Assembly (NCBI RefSeq): GCF_000260115.1
Contig: NZ_JH651379.1
Coordinates: 806,001-870,000 of the forward strand
From: Galbibacter orientalis DSM 19592
GTDB taxonomy: Bacteria > Bacteroidota > Bacteroidia > Flavobacteriales > Flavobacteriaceae
DNA length: 64,000 bases
Direction of reading: 5' to 3'
Shown here piece after piece: positions 25,592-34,220 of the stretch (positions are counted from its first letter, which is position 1; the number at the start of each line of letters is the position of its first letter). The position numbers and the translations under genes were made by a program. The notes under the pieces were generated by a model, which was given only the letters and a program-made list of their open reading frames with translations, ran no database searches and was not told the DNA's origin.

Positions 25592-26338
25592 ATGAATGAC
25601 CAAACATTACAACAAATGAAACAACTAAGGCTATATGGCATGCATAGAGCCTTTACGACAACACTAGAAGCAAATCATCTAGCATATACTAATGATGAGC
25701 TAGTAGCGTATTTATTACAATCTGAATGGGATGATAAACACAATAGAAAAATAGAACGATTAACCAAAGCAGCCAAGTTTAGATATAAAGCTTCTGTAGA
25801 AGAGATATCTTTTGAATCCAGCCGAATGATTGACAAAAACCTATTAATTAGGTTCACATCGTGCGAGTTTATTAAAAACAAGGAAAACATACTCATTACA
25901 GGAAGCACAGGTGTTGGTAAAAGCTTTATTGCCTCAGCTATTGGATACCAAGCTTGTTCTCTAGGGTATAAAGTCAAATATTACAATATCAATAAGCTTT
26001 TTGCTAAACTCAAACTAGCTAAAGCAGACGGTTCATACATGAAAGAAATCGATAGAATAGAAAAACAGGATTTGCTCATTCTTGATGATTTTGGACTTCA
26101 AGAACTTGATACTAATAAAAGACAAGCTTTTATGGAAATCATCGAAGATAGACATGGAAAACGTGCTACTATCATAGCCTCACAACTACCAATTATGGGA
26201 TGGCATCAAATTATCGGAGAACAAACTATTGCTGATGCTATTTTAGATCGACTGGTACATGCAGCACATAGAGTGGAACTTAAAGGTGAATCCATGAGAA
26301 AAAAAGAAAAAACAATGATAAATTTTATATTTTTATAA
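25592..26338 (+). CDS. istB: IS21 family helper ATPase IstB
   Basis: 248 residues, AAA+ ATPase of the DnaC/IstB type. The Walker A motif GSTGVGKS is at 104-111, Walker B LLILDDFGL near 155, and an N-terminal helical part (MKQLRLYGMHRAFTTTL) interacts with partners. IstB binds target DNA and directs IstA to it. Starts 17 bases after istA on the same strand. Intact. Ends 83 bases before the right terminus of the element. Confidence 0.96.
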   Translation: MNDQTLQQMKQLRLYGMHRAFTTTLEANHLAYTNDELVAYLLQSEWDDKHNRKIERLTKAAKFRYKASVEEISFESSRMIDKNLLIRFTSCEFIKNKENILITGSTGVGKSFIASAIGYQACSLGYKVKYYNINKLFAKLKLAKADGSYMKEIDRIEKQDLLILDDFGLQELDTNKRQAFMEIIEDRHGKRATIIASQLPIMGWHQIIGEQTIADAILDRLVHAAHRVELKGESMRKKEKTMINFIFL

Positions 26339-26421
26339 GCACAAAACTGCTCTTTTTAGAACCTGTTTTACTATGCTCAATTTAAACAGGAATGGGTGGG
26401 TCAACTTTACAGGAATTTACA

Positions 26422-26720
26422 CTCAAGCTCTTTTTTAATCAAATTTCTAATTAAAAGCAGTTCTTGAAAATGACATGTGCTTAGAAAACAACAACTTACC
26501 TATTACTAAAAATTAGGATAATCCTCTTTTCTTATAAATTTAGAGTTGTGCAACGGTTACAACGTATATAATTAATGGCTAGTTCAAGCTTACTTAGTTT
26601 TTCTTTTTTCATTTTAATTTCTTAGCACTTATTTATTTTGGTTTTGTGCCGATTTTTGGTTTATCATTAAATTTGGGCAAATAATGTCCTTTTACGTGTT
26701 TGACAATATTACTGGAATCA
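26422..26720. other. Intergenic remnant region right of the IS element
   Basis: No gene. GTTGTGCAACGGTTACAACG at 26545-26564 is a self-complementary, GC-richer island in AT-rich DNA. The rest, to the cyclase relic, looks like decayed sequence. Confidence 0.4.
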
Positions 26721-26799
26721 TGATGAGGAATCAAGGCTAGATGCTACCATTACGGAGTTTATTTTCGTGCCCAATTTGGTAGCTAAGGCTTGTATTTTT
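26721..26799 (+). pseudogene. 3' fragment of a cyclase-family gene
   Basis: Nearly identical over about 79 bases to 23581-23660 inside the cyclase gene: GATGAGGAAT(C/T)AAGGCTAG and TACCATTACGGAGTTTATTT. The first part still encodes DEESRLDATITEFIF; then a one-base deletion and a stop break the frame. Upstream similarity fades over a few codons (YYWNHDE against AFWSYDE). It is a relic of a tandem paralog or of a duplication spanning the IS21 site. Confidence 0.8.
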
Positions 26800-26846
26800 A
26801 ATTGTGGCTATGCAGCATTAAAAACACTTTATATAAACGTATTTGT

Positions 26847-27206
26847 ATGAAATTAAGCTTAAAAATAGAAGAACTTATCATGTTCCTTTTAGGGATTTTT
26901 ATGTTTACGAATTTATCTATAAGTTGGTGGTGGTTTATTGGTTTATTTTTAGCTCCCGATATCGGAATGTTGGGTTATCTTTTCAATTCAAAAATTGGAG
27001 CTTTTGCCTATAATTTGTTTCACCATAAAGGGGTAGCATTGATTTTTTATTTTATTGGTGTATTTTTATCCTCTGAAGTGTTACAATTTATCGGAATTTT
27101 ACTGTTCTCCCATGCTTCTTTTGACAGAATTTTTGGCTACGGATTAAAATACAACGATGATTTTCAAAATACACATTTAGGAAAAATAGGAAAAACACAT
27201 GAGTGA
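26847..27206 (+). CDS. DUF4260 membrane protein
   Basis: 119 residues from the ATG at 26847 (MKLSLKIEEL); the ORF is open 15 codons further upstream, but that part overlaps decayed sequence and has no family match. Three to four hydrophobic segments: ELIMFLLGIFMFTNL, WWWFIGLFLAPDIGMLGYLF, GVALIFYFIGVFLSS and VLQFIGILLFSHASFDR. Motifs PDIGMLGY, YNLFHHK and SHASFDRxxGYGLKY are characteristic of the DUF4260 family, inner membrane proteins of unknown function. It overlaps the next gene by 8 bases, so the two are co-translated. Confidence 0.85.
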   Translation: MKLSLKIEELIMFLLGIFMFTNLSISWWWFIGLFLAPDIGMLGYLFNSKIGAFAYNLFHHKGVALIFYFIGVFLSSEVLQFIGILLFSHASFDRIFGYGLKYNDDFQNTHLGKIGKTHE

Positions 27207-27846
27207 TATTCTTCAAATACTTTTAGGATTATTATTAGGAATTTTAGGAACCTATTGGTTGGTTTCTATTTTTTGGAAACGACGTTCTTCTGAAAACACT
27301 CAGGAGCAATCAATAATTATTCTTGAAAAAATTAGAAATGTTTATAAACTGATTACTGTAGAAGGTGAATTTGCTGAAATTTATCAGTATGAAAACGTAA
27401 GAGAACATTTCTTAAAACTAATCAGCAGTAAGAAAAAAGCATTATTAGTAATTAATGCAAAAGTAAATGTAGGTTTCGATTTAAAAAAAATTGAAATGCA
27501 TGCAGATCCAAGTTCTAAGAAGATAATTCTTACTTCCTTTCCTGAGCCTGAAGTGTTAAGCATAGAACCAGATGTAAAATATTACGATATTAAAGAAGGC
27601 CTTTTTAATTGGTTTAAAACCGATGACCTTTCTACTTTACACAGTGAGGCTAAAGAACATATTTTAAAGAAAATTCCAGAAAGCGGTCTTCTAGAATCTG
27701 CAAAAAAAGAAGCGCTAGATGCAGTACTTATGATTGAAAATATGGTACAAGCTATAGGCTGGAAACTAGATTACAAGGCACTAGAAATAGATTTAATTCC
27801 TGAAAAACCTAAGGCCAAACCAAAGCTTAAAAAGAATCAAGTTTGA
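27199..27846 (+). CDS. DUF4230 membrane-anchored protein
   Basis: 215 residues. One N-terminal membrane helix (about 4-25, ILQILLGLLLGILGTYWLVSI) is followed by a soluble domain with EFAEIYQYENVREH, KKALLVINAKVNVGFDLKKI and SEAKEHILKKIPESGLLESA, matching DUF4230. Proteins of this family are single-pass, and their function is not known. The C-terminus is basic (KPKAKPKLKKNQV). It overlaps DUF4260 by 8 bases. Downstream lies a full copy of repeat A, then tyrS. Confidence 0.82.
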   Translation: MSDILQILLGLLLGILGTYWLVSIFWKRRSSENTQEQSIIILEKIRNVYKLITVEGEFAEIYQYENVREHFLKLISSKKKALLVINAKVNVGFDLKKIEMHADPSSKKIILTSFPEPEVLSIEPDVKYYDIKEGLFNWFKTDDLSTLHSEAKEHILKKIPESGLLESAKKEALDAVLMIENMVQAIGWKLDYKALEIDLIPEKPKAKPKLKKNQV

Positions 27847-27934
27847 GTTTAAAATATAACCGAGAGATTAGCGTATCTATTTATTAGGGATTACTTTTCA
27901 TCACTATTTAACTTGACATTAAATATTCTAATCA

Positions 27935-28055
27935 ACTACCTCGAGGCAAACCTACGAGGTATTCAAAGGAAACAAATTAAAACCATTTCGATGCAGAGCA
28001 CTTCGGTAAACTCAGTACAGGCTTTGGGGAATTAAACCCTCAATGAGGGATTAAA
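27935..28055 (+). repeat. Dispersed repeat family A, copy 2
   Basis: Contains ACCTCG/CGAGGT arms (27937-27959), CATTTCGATGCAGAGCACTT, and the terminal hairpin CCCTCAATGAGGG (28038-28050). It ends 100 bases before tyrS and 70 bases before the tyrS -7 box. Confidence 0.85.
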
Positions 28056-28124
28056 TCAAAGTGTGTACTTTACCTATGCGCTGTATTCTTGTATAAAACA
28101 ATTCCTCAAATAAATCTATTGTTC

Positions 28125-28132
28125 TATCTTTG
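28125..28132 (+). promoter_or_regulatory. -7 promoter element of tyrS
   Basis: TATCTTTG matches TAnnTTTG and lies 23 bases before the tyrS ATG, giving a short leader. No good -33 TTG was seen. Confidence 0.55.
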
Positions 28133-28155
28133 CGGCTGTCTAAAAAACAAAAGAA

Positions 28156-29469
28156 ATGGCTACAAATTTAGTAGAAGAATTACGCTGGAGAGGCATGGTA
28201 CACGACATGATGCCGGGAACGGAGGAACAACTTACAAAAGAAATGACGACGGCTTATATTGGTTTTGATCCAACGTCAGATTCATTACATATTGGAAGTT
28301 TAGTGCCTATTATACTTTTAGTTCACCTTTATAAAGCAGGGCATAGACCAATTGCTCTTGTAGGGGGTGCTACAGGAATGATTGGAGATCCGTCAGGAAA
28401 ATCTGATGAGCGTAATTTATTAGACGAAGCTACCCTTGCGAAAAATGTTGCAGGTATTAGAGGCGTACTTTCTAGATATTTAGACTTTAATGCATCTACT
28501 GAAAATGCACCTATGCTTGTAAATAATTATGATTGGATGAAGGACTTTTCCTTTATCGAATTTGCTAGAGACGTAGGAAAACGCATTACCGTAAATTATA
28601 TGATGTCTAAAGATTCTGTAAAGAAACGTTTGAGCGCAGATTCTGGGGTTGGAATGTCTTTTACTGAATTTACATATCAATTAATTCAAGGATACGATTT
28701 TTACCACTTGCATAAAGAATACGGATGTATGTTGCAAATGGGAGGAAGCGACCAATGGGGGAATATTACTACAGGAACCGAATTGGTTCGAAGAATGAAT
28801 GTTGATAGTGAAGGAGAAGAGCCTGCGAAAGCTTTTGCCCTTACTTGTCCGCTTATTACTAAAGCCGATGGTTCTAAATTTGGAAAATCTGAAGGAGGAA
28901 ATGTATGGTTAGATGCCGATAAAACCTCTCCTTATAAATTTTACCAGTTTTGGTTAAACACTTCGGATGAAGATGCTGAAAAATATATTAAAATCTTTAC
29001 TTTTTTAGATAAAGCAGCTATAGATAATTTAATTGCTGAGCACAAAGAAGCGCCACATATGCGTTTATTGCAAAAACGATTAGCAGAAGAAGTTACTACA
29101 TTTGTACATTCAAAAGAAGAATACGAGAATGCCGTAAAAGCTTCTCAAATTTTGTTTGGAGGTGGTGCAGACGATTTAAAGCAACTTAATGAGAAAACTT
29201 TTTTAGATGTTTTTGAAGGAGTGCCGCAAGCGGAAGTTAGTAAAAGCGAGATTGAAGCAGGATTAGATATTATTGGAGCCTTGGCGGTTAATACAGGGTT
29301 TTTAAAATCTAATGGAGAAGCTAGACGTGCGCTTAAAGAAAACTCTATTTCTGTAAACAAAGAAAAGGTAAAAGAAGATTACCAAATAACCGTAAACGAC
29401 CTTATAAATAATAAGTTTGTATTGCTACAACGCGGAAAGAAAAATTACTTTTTAATAAGAGTAGTTTAA
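28156..29469 (+). CDS. tyrS: Tyrosyl-tRNA synthetase
   Basis: 437 residues. Class I signature HIGSL near residue 47, and KFGKSEGG (KMSKS equivalent) near 235; both are needed for ATP binding. TyrRS-specific motifs include [38 protein letters not shown] and a C-terminal S4 RNA-binding domain ([19 protein letters not shown]). It charges tRNA-Tyr in the cytoplasm. It has its own promoter just downstream of repeat A and a hairpin at 29508-29549 after the stop. Confidence 0.97.
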   Translation: MATNLVEELRWRGMVHDMMPGTEEQLTKEMTTAYIGFDPTSDSLHIGSLVPIILLVHLYKAGHRPIALVGGATGMIGDPSGKSDERNLLDEATLAKNVAGIRGVLSRYLDFNASTENAPMLVNNYDWMKDFSFIEFARDVGKRITVNYMMSKDSVKKRLSADSGVGMSFTEFTYQLIQGYDFYHLHKEYGCMLQMGGSDQWGNITTGTELVRRMNVDSEGEEPAKAFALTCPLITKADGSKFGKSEGGNVWLDADKTSPYKFYQFWLNTSDEDAEKYIKIFTFLDKAAIDNLIAEHKEAPHMRLLQKRLAEEVTTFVHSKEEYENAVKASQILFGGGADDLKQLNEKTFLDVFEGVPQAEVSKSEIEAGLDIIGALAVNTGFLKSNGEARRALKENSISVNKEKVKEDYQITVNDLINNKFVLLQRGKKNYFLIRVV

Positions 29470-29507
29470 GCACACTAAAGAAGTTATAAGAAAAGAATGT
29501 CAGTTTG

Positions 29508-29549
29508 AGTAGAGTCGAGAAAAGTTCTAAAACGTAACTCGACTCTACT
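29508..29549 (+). terminator. Inverted repeat downstream of tyrS, possible terminator
   Basis: Perfect 12-base arms AGTAGAGTCGAG (29508-29519) and CTCGACTCTACT (29538-29549) with an 18-base loop. No T tract follows, so it may be a dispersed palindrome that acts as a bidirectional end between the convergent tyrS and mutS-like genes. Confidence 0.5.
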
Positions 29550-29634
29550 TAATAAGACAGTTTCTTTTTCCAGTATTTGGTTAACTCATCACTTCGCCAA
29601 CTTACCAACTCAACGCCTTATCAGCTTAACATCA

Positions 29635-31404
29635 TCATACAATTCCCATATTCTCTAGTAGGAAAGAAGCGTTCATGTTTTCACAAACACCCTTTTTAAA
29701 TGTATAATCAAAGGTGAGTTCTTTTCCGTTGATAAAAGCCTCAAAAAAGTAATTTTCTACTTTGTTATTCTCTTTAGCTACCTCACATAAACTTAAGTCG
29801 TGCGTAGCAATAATTCCTGTAGAATGGGAAGCTGAGAGTTTCTCCACAAATTTACGGGAACCAATGGCTTTGTCTTTACTGTTTGTTCCTTTTAAAATTT
29901 CGTCTAAAACTACAAAATAGGTGTCGGTTTTAATTTTATCAACAATCAGTTTTAAGCGTTTTAACTCTGCGTAAAAGTATGAAGCATCATCGGTAAGAGA
30001 ATCGGCAGTCCGCATGCTTGTAATAAGCTTAATCGGGCTATATTCACTTGTAGTAGCACAAACAGGTAGGCCACAATTTGCCATAACAATATGTAAGGAT
30101 ACCGTTCTTAAAAAAGTACTTTTTCCAGCCATATTTGCCCCTGTAATAACAAAAAAGTGCTCTCTATCAATTCTTAAATCGTTATACACCAATTTATCTT
30201 CAGCAATTAAAGGATGTCCTAATTGGTTCGCCTTTACGGTAGTTTGGTTATTATTTATCTTCGGAAAAGTATAATTAGGATGGTTAAAAGCAAAATTTCC
30301 GAGCGAATTATATGCATCAAAAAAAGCAATCACTTCAAACCAACTTCCCACTTCATTTTTATTAGTTTTTATCCATTTTTCAATTCGATTTGTATTGTAT
30401 CGGTCCATTTGAAAAAAAGCATTTCCTGGCACAGAAATCAAAAGGTTGGCACGTTGTTCTAGTGCATCCAACATTTTAGAAAATTGCTTAATTGTTTTAG
30501 AAGTAGAAGTGTTATTTCTTAAAACAATTTGTTGTTTTTCTTTAAGTAAATCACTGCTAAAATTAGCTTCTTCAATTTTTGAAATTAATTGATGGTATTG
30601 CTGAAATGTATCTTGAGTTTTAGAAGCATATTCCGACAGCTTATTTACTTCTTTTACTTTTTTTCCGGCTACAATAATTCCGAAGATAAACCAATATAAT
30701 ACAACAGAACTAGGAATAACATCTAAAAAAGCAAGCGTACATATTACTAGAGAACAAATTGAAAAAACATATGGCAACCATGTCCAATTTTTACTAATTA
30801 TAGACGTATGGTTTTGGAGCCATTGTATAATTGTTTCTGCAGAAGCTTCCGTTTTTACTTGCGCTGCTGTAGCACTAAAATCTTGTCGCCAATTGGACAT
30901 CTCGGCTAATTCTTCAATAGCTTTTTGTTTCTTCGGAATCTCCTCTGTATTATTTTCAGTATAAATTTTTACAAGGAATTTTTGTCCTGCATTTGTGGCT
31001 GTTCGATTGCTGTATTGAAAGAAACTTCCTTTTCCAAAAAGGTCTATATCGTGACTAAAATCGTGCTCGTAATTTGAGTATTGTTTACCATCTTCTAAAA
31101 AATGAAACTCTTTTTTAAGGACTTTTAATTCAGTTTCATTGGTATGAATTCGTACTTGAAGTTTATTTTTTTCATATTTATAATCGCTATGTTTTGAAAC
31201 CAAAGCAATGAATAAAATAATCCCAATAAGGATGCTTGGCAATAAAACCAATGTATTTCCCCAAAAAAAGTAGATAATTGCTACAAGAGCCAAAAAAACA
31301 AGCAGCCTAAAAACACTAAGTGTGGCTAGTGTTTTTTGAACTGCTTTTAATTGTTTTTGAAAAAGCGATAGCCTTTCTATATAATGTTGCTGCGGATTTT
31401 TCAT
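29635..31404 (-). CDS. Membrane-anchored MutS-family ATPase
   Basis: 589 residues. The C-terminal third is the MutS ATPase domain: Walker A ITGANMAGKSTFLRT, signature MRTADSLTDDASYFYAELKRL, Walker B YFVVLDEILKGTNSKDK and the switch IIATHDLSLCE. The N-terminal mismatch-recognition domains of MutS1 are absent. Instead there are two hydrophobic hairpins, about residues 30-70 (LLVFLALVAIIYFFW; LPSILIGIILFIALV) and 205-245 (VFSICSLVICTLAFL; VVLYWFIFGIIVA), so the protein appears to be anchored in the inner membrane. This architecture is known in Bacteroidota, but the role is unclear; mismatch repair is unlikely. Single gene, convergent with tyrS. Confidence 0.85.
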   Translation of the reverse strand: MKNPQQHYIERLSLFQKQLKAVQKTLATLSVFRLLVFLALVAIIYFFWGNTLVLLPSILIGIILFIALVSKHSDYKYEKNKLQVRIHTNETELKVLKKEFHFLEDGKQYSNYEHDFSHDIDLFGKGSFFQYSNRTATNAGQKFLVKIYTENNTEEIPKKQKAIEELAEMSNWRQDFSATAAQVKTEASAETIIQWLQNHTSIISKNWTWLPYVFSICSLVICTLAFLDVIPSSVVLYWFIFGIIVAGKKVKEVNKLSEYASKTQDTFQQYHQLISKIEEANFSSDLLKEKQQIVLRNNTSTSKTIKQFSKMLDALEQRANLLISVPGNAFFQMDRYNTNRIEKWIKTNKNEVGSWFEVIAFFDAYNSLGNFAFNHPNYTFPKINNNQTTVKANQLGHPLIAEDKLVYNDLRIDREHFFVITGANMAGKSTFLRTVSLHIVMANCGLPVCATTSEYSPIKLITSMRTADSLTDDASYFYAELKRLKLIVDKIKTDTYFVVLDEILKGTNSKDKAIGSRKFVEKLSASHSTGIIATHDLSLCEVAKENNKVENYFFEAFINGKELTFDYTFKKGVCENMNASFLLENMGIV

Positions 31405-31531
31405 TTAGAATATTTCTGAACCAAAGTTTGCGGTGTCATTTAAAAATAAGCACATAACAAACTTGGAATATTTAGTCTCTATTGTTGAGTAAAACTAAAT
31501 AAATATTCTAAATCTAAAAGCCAAAAAAAGG

Positions 31532-31726
31532 TTATTCTTCCAACCCTCTCAAATATTGCTCTTTATAAGCCGCTTTTTGTTTTGTCTGACGTTTTGCTTC
31601 TGAAGGTTTTGTGTATTGTTTTCTCTCTCGAAGTTGTTGAAGCACTTTGGTATTTCTAAATTTACGTTTATAACGCTTAAGCGCTCTTTCAATACTCTCT
31701 CCTTCTTTTACTACAGTTTTTAACAT
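31532..31726 (-). CDS. rpsU: 30S ribosomal protein S21
   Basis: 64 residues, highly basic: MLKTVVKEGESIERALKRYK, then RKFRNTKVLQQLRERKQYTKPSEAKR in the S21 pattern. In Bacteroidota this protein helps hide the anti-Shine-Dalgarno end of 16S rRNA, and in some relatives the gene keeps a strong Shine-Dalgarno sequence for autoregulation. Here no AGGAGG lies at the usual distance before the ATG; instead an 18-base hairpin lies 18 bases upstream of the ATG with TAGG in its loop. Monocistronic by appearance. Confidence 0.95.
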   Translation of the reverse strand: MLKTVVKEGESIERALKRYKRKFRNTKVLQQLRERKQYTKPSEAKRQTKQKAAYKEQYLRGLEE

Positions 31727-31743
31727 ATGTTGATTTTAATATT

Positions 31744-31761
31744 TATACTACCTATAGTATA
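31744..31761 (-). promoter_or_regulatory. Hairpin in the rpsU leader
   Basis: Minus strand TATACTA-TAGG-TAGTATA, a perfect 7-base-pair stem with a four-base loop, 17 bases before the rpsU start codon. Confidence 0.4.
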
Positions 31762-31812
31762 ATAAAATTTCTGACAAATGTTGTTAAAGAAGCGATAAAA
31801 TTTGTACTTAAA

Positions 31813-31921
31813 CTACTTCGTAAGCCTTCCAAACAAAACCGATAGGAAGAGGCCACGAGGTTTGTAAGTAAATTCCTTTATATAAATGTCTCTAAGAGTT
31901 CGATTCTCCATAAGGGATTAA
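31813..31921 (+). repeat. Dispersed repeat family A, degenerate copy
   Basis: Keeps CTACTTCGTAAGCC, CCACGAGGT, and the end CCATAAGGGATTAAA, with the middle diverged. It overlaps the stop codon of the D-amino acid dehydrogenase gene. Confidence 0.5.
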
Positions 31922-33168
31922 AACTTTCTATCTGGATGGAAGGCAGCCAAATCCATAGATGGTTTTGTGTTATTTATAATTTCGGTAACTAATTTTCCTG
32001 TAGCAGGTCCTAAACTCCACCCCATCATTGCATGACCTGTAGCAAAAATTACATTTTTACAATAATTAGTTCGTCCAATATATGGCATTCCATCTGGAGA
32101 AACTGGTCGCAATCCGCTTTGTGCTAGGTCTTTTTCTTCAGAAGTAATTTCTATTTCTGGATAATAATTTTTAGCAGCATTCGCTATGGCCTCTACTCGT
32201 TGTTTTCGGATGGTTTTATTAATTCCAGAAAATTCCATTGTTCCTGCAAAACGTGTAAATCCATTCATGGGAGTCATAGCCACTTTTGCTTCCATTAAAA
32301 TTGCTGGAAGTGTAATATTGGTAGATTTATGCAAATCTATTCGGTAACCTTTTCCTGCTTGAAGAGGGATTTTGGCTCCAATTTTTTTAGCTATTTCATT
32401 ACTCCAAGAGCCAGAGGCTACTACAACCTCATCGGGTGTGTAGGTGTTTTTATCTGTAATTACTTTTGTTACCTTCTCATTAGAAACCTCTATATTCTCA
32501 ACGGTTTCATCCGTTTTAACAACTACCCCATTTGCCTTTAAATAGGCTAGCATTTTGGGCATTATTTCGGTAGGAGTGCTATGTGCATCACATTCATAAA
32601 AAATAGCTCCTTTGGCATCTATTTGAACATTTGGTTCTAATTTGTCTAACTCATCTTTGTCTAAATGACGAGCCTCAAGCCCTTCAAATTGAGCTTTTTT
32701 AGCTACTTCAAATTCGTCAGCACCCGCTTGCTCTGTTTTATAGAGCATCAATAAGCCCTCATGCTTAAAATGAAAACTTCCAAAATCATCAGAAGCTAAA
32801 ATATCTTTATATAATTCTCTACTGAGGACATTTATTTCTTTTATCACAGGAATCGCTTTCGCTACTTTTTCATGTGTAGACGATTTATGAAAATACCAAG
32901 ACCACTTAAAAAAATCGGTATCCCAGCGAGGCTTCATGTAAAAAGGACTGGAAGAATTAAACATCCATTTTACTCCTTTGGCTATCATTCCAGGCGTTGC
33001 CAATGGGATAATATGACTAGGAGTAATATACCCTGCGTTTACAAAGGAAGCGCCTTCAGAAACACTGCCTTTATCAATAACAGTAACCTGATGCCCAGAT
33101 TTTTGTAAATAGTATGCCGTAGAGAGCCCTATAATTCCTCCTCCAATAATAACAACGTCTTTTTGCAT
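31918..33168 (-). CDS. FAD-dependent D-amino acid dehydrogenase, probable cis-4-hydroxy-D-proline dehydrogenase
   Basis: 416 residues, DadA-like. The FAD motif VVIIGGGIIGLSTAYYLQKSG is at the N-terminus (in pieces VVIIGGGIIGLSTAYY), and the C-terminal FAD loop is SGLRPVSPDGMPYIGRT with TGHAMMGWSLGPATGKL. The family oxidises D-amino acids to imino acids. Context points to cis-4-hydroxy-D-proline giving pyrroline-4-hydroxy-2-carboxylate: the adjacent epimerase makes the D-isomer and the deaminase and semialdehyde dehydrogenase use the product. Last gene of the five-gene operon, 33 bases after the epimerase. DadA for D-alanine is the alternative, disfavoured by context. Confidence 0.85.
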   Translation of the reverse strand: MQKDVVIIGGGIIGLSTAYYLQKSGHQVTVIDKGSVSEGASFVNAGYITPSHIIPLATPGMIAKGVKWMFNSSSPFYMKPRWDTDFFKWSWYFHKSSTHEKVAKAIPVIKEINVLSRELYKDILASDDFGSFHFKHEGLLMLYKTEQAGADEFEVAKKAQFEGLEARHLDKDELDKLEPNVQIDAKGAIFYECDAHSTPTEIMPKMLAYLKANGVVVKTDETVENIEVSNEKVTKVITDKNTYTPDEVVVASGSWSNEIAKKIGAKIPLQAGKGYRIDLHKSTNITLPAILMEAKVAMTPMNGFTRFAGTMEFSGINKTIRKQRVEAIANAAKNYYPEIEITSEEKDLAQSGLRPVSPDGMPYIGRTNYCKNVIFATGHAMMGWSLGPATGKLVTEIINNTKPSMDLAAFHPDRKF

Positions 33169-33201
33169 GCCTTCTAATAAATAAATTAAACCTTAGTTGT
33201 T

Positions 33202-34209
33202 TTAAATCACCTGAAATCCGTGTGCGTATGGGTCGTCATCGTCAATAATAATATTATTATAACCATATACTTTTGCCCATCCTTGAATACTTGGAATAAT
33301 TGCTTTTTTTCCTACAAGAGTAGTTTCTTCTTCAATTCTTCCAATAAATTGAGACCCTATAAAACTTTCATGTATAAACTCATCGCCTGGTTTTAAAAGT
33401 CCTTTAGCGTGCCATTGAGCCATTCTTGCAGATGTTCCTGTTCCACATGGGGAACGATCAATAGCCTTATCGCCATAAAATACCGCATTTCTAGCAGTCG
33501 ATTTTGGATTGATAGGGTTTCCTGTCCAAAGCATATGACTTACACCATTGATAGTTTTATCTTCTGGATGTACAAATATATCCTTGTATTTTGCATTTAT
33601 CTTTTGACGTACTTCCTGACTATAATTAATAAGCTTACTTGCTGAAAAGTTATGTATTCCAGAAAAGTTTTTCTGTGGATCTACAATAGCATAAAAATTA
33701 CCACCATAAGAAACATCAAAAACCAACTCGCCTAATTCGTCACAATCAATAGTAAGTTCGGTGGCTGCCAAATAAGATTTTACATTGGTTAGCTTTACCC
33801 AATCTACTTTATTTCCTGTTTGCTGGTATTCAATTTCAATTAATCCAGCGGGGGCTTCCATTCTAATTTTCCCAGGAATTTTAGGAGTAATTAGTCCTTC
33901 CTCTATGGCAATTGTAATGGTTCCGATAGTTCCATGTCCGCACATAGGAAGACATCCACTAGTTTCTACAAAAATAATCCCGAAATCATTTTCCGGATTT
34001 ATTGGAGGATATAATAAGCTTCCGCTCATCATATCATGACCACGAGGTTCAAACATTAATCCTTTTCGAATCCAATCGTATTCTTTTATAAAATGTTGTC
34101 TTTTTTCACTCATGTCCTTCCCTTCAAGGTTAGGACCGCCGCCAGCAATTACTCTAACGGGATTGCCACATGTATGGGCATCAACACAAAAAAAAGTTTT
34201 TCTTGCCAT
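33202..34209 (-). CDS. 4-hydroxyproline 2-epimerase (proline racemase family)
   Basis: 335 residues. Both catalytic cysteines of the family are present: Cys90 in MCGHGTIG and Cys255 in DRSPCGTGTSARM. Enzymes with Thr at the second position are trans-3-hydroxyproline dehydratases, so two cysteines argue for a racemase/epimerase. The N-terminal DAHTCGNPVRVIAGG is typical of 4-hydroxyproline epimerase. It converts trans-4-hydroxy-L-proline to cis-4-hydroxy-D-proline, the first step of the pathway encoded around it. 11 bases after the DUF885 gene. Confidence 0.9.
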   Translation of the reverse strand: MARKTFFCVDAHTCGNPVRVIAGGGPNLEGKDMSEKRQHFIKEYDWIRKGLMFEPRGHDMMSGSLLYPPINPENDFGIIFVETSGCLPMCGHGTIGTITIAIEEGLITPKIPGKIRMEAPAGLIEIEYQQTGNKVDWVKLTNVKSYLAATELTIDCDELGELVFDVSYGGNFYAIVDPQKNFSGIHNFSASKLINYSQEVRQKINAKYKDIFVHPEDKTINGVSHMLWTGNPINPKSTARNAVFYGDKAIDRSPCGTGTSARMAQWHAKGLLKPGDEFIHESFIGSQFIGRIEEETTLVGKKAIIPSIQGWAKVYGYNNIIIDDDDPYAHGFQVI

Positions 34210-34220
34210 TTAAAGTCAAT

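Larger units (their letters stand above)
23877..26421 (+). mobile_element. Complete IS21-family insertion sequence
   Basis: About 2545 bp with istA and istB. The ends are imperfect inverted repeats beginning TG: left TGGAAATTCTTGCCAAACTG, right (reverse strand) TGTAAATTCCTGTAAAGTTG, each continuing into ACCC. Inside the left end TGACCC recurs at 23895, 23918, 23942 and 23966, the multiple transposase-binding repeats usual for IS21. Both genes are intact, so the element could be active. I find no target-site duplication. Confidence 0.9.

Noticed and set aside
23869-26429. Target-site duplication for the IS21 element
   Set aside because: The eight bases on each side (TTAATAGG and CTCAAGCT) do not match.
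26802-26846. Upstream extension of the DUF4260 gene
   Set aside because: Those codons lie in decayed sequence after the cyclase relic and do not fit the family N-terminus.
31895-31921. tRNA-like T-arm sequence GAGTTCGATTCTCC
   Set aside because: No acceptor stem, anticodon arm or 76-base fold around it; the stretch is a degenerate copy of repeat A.
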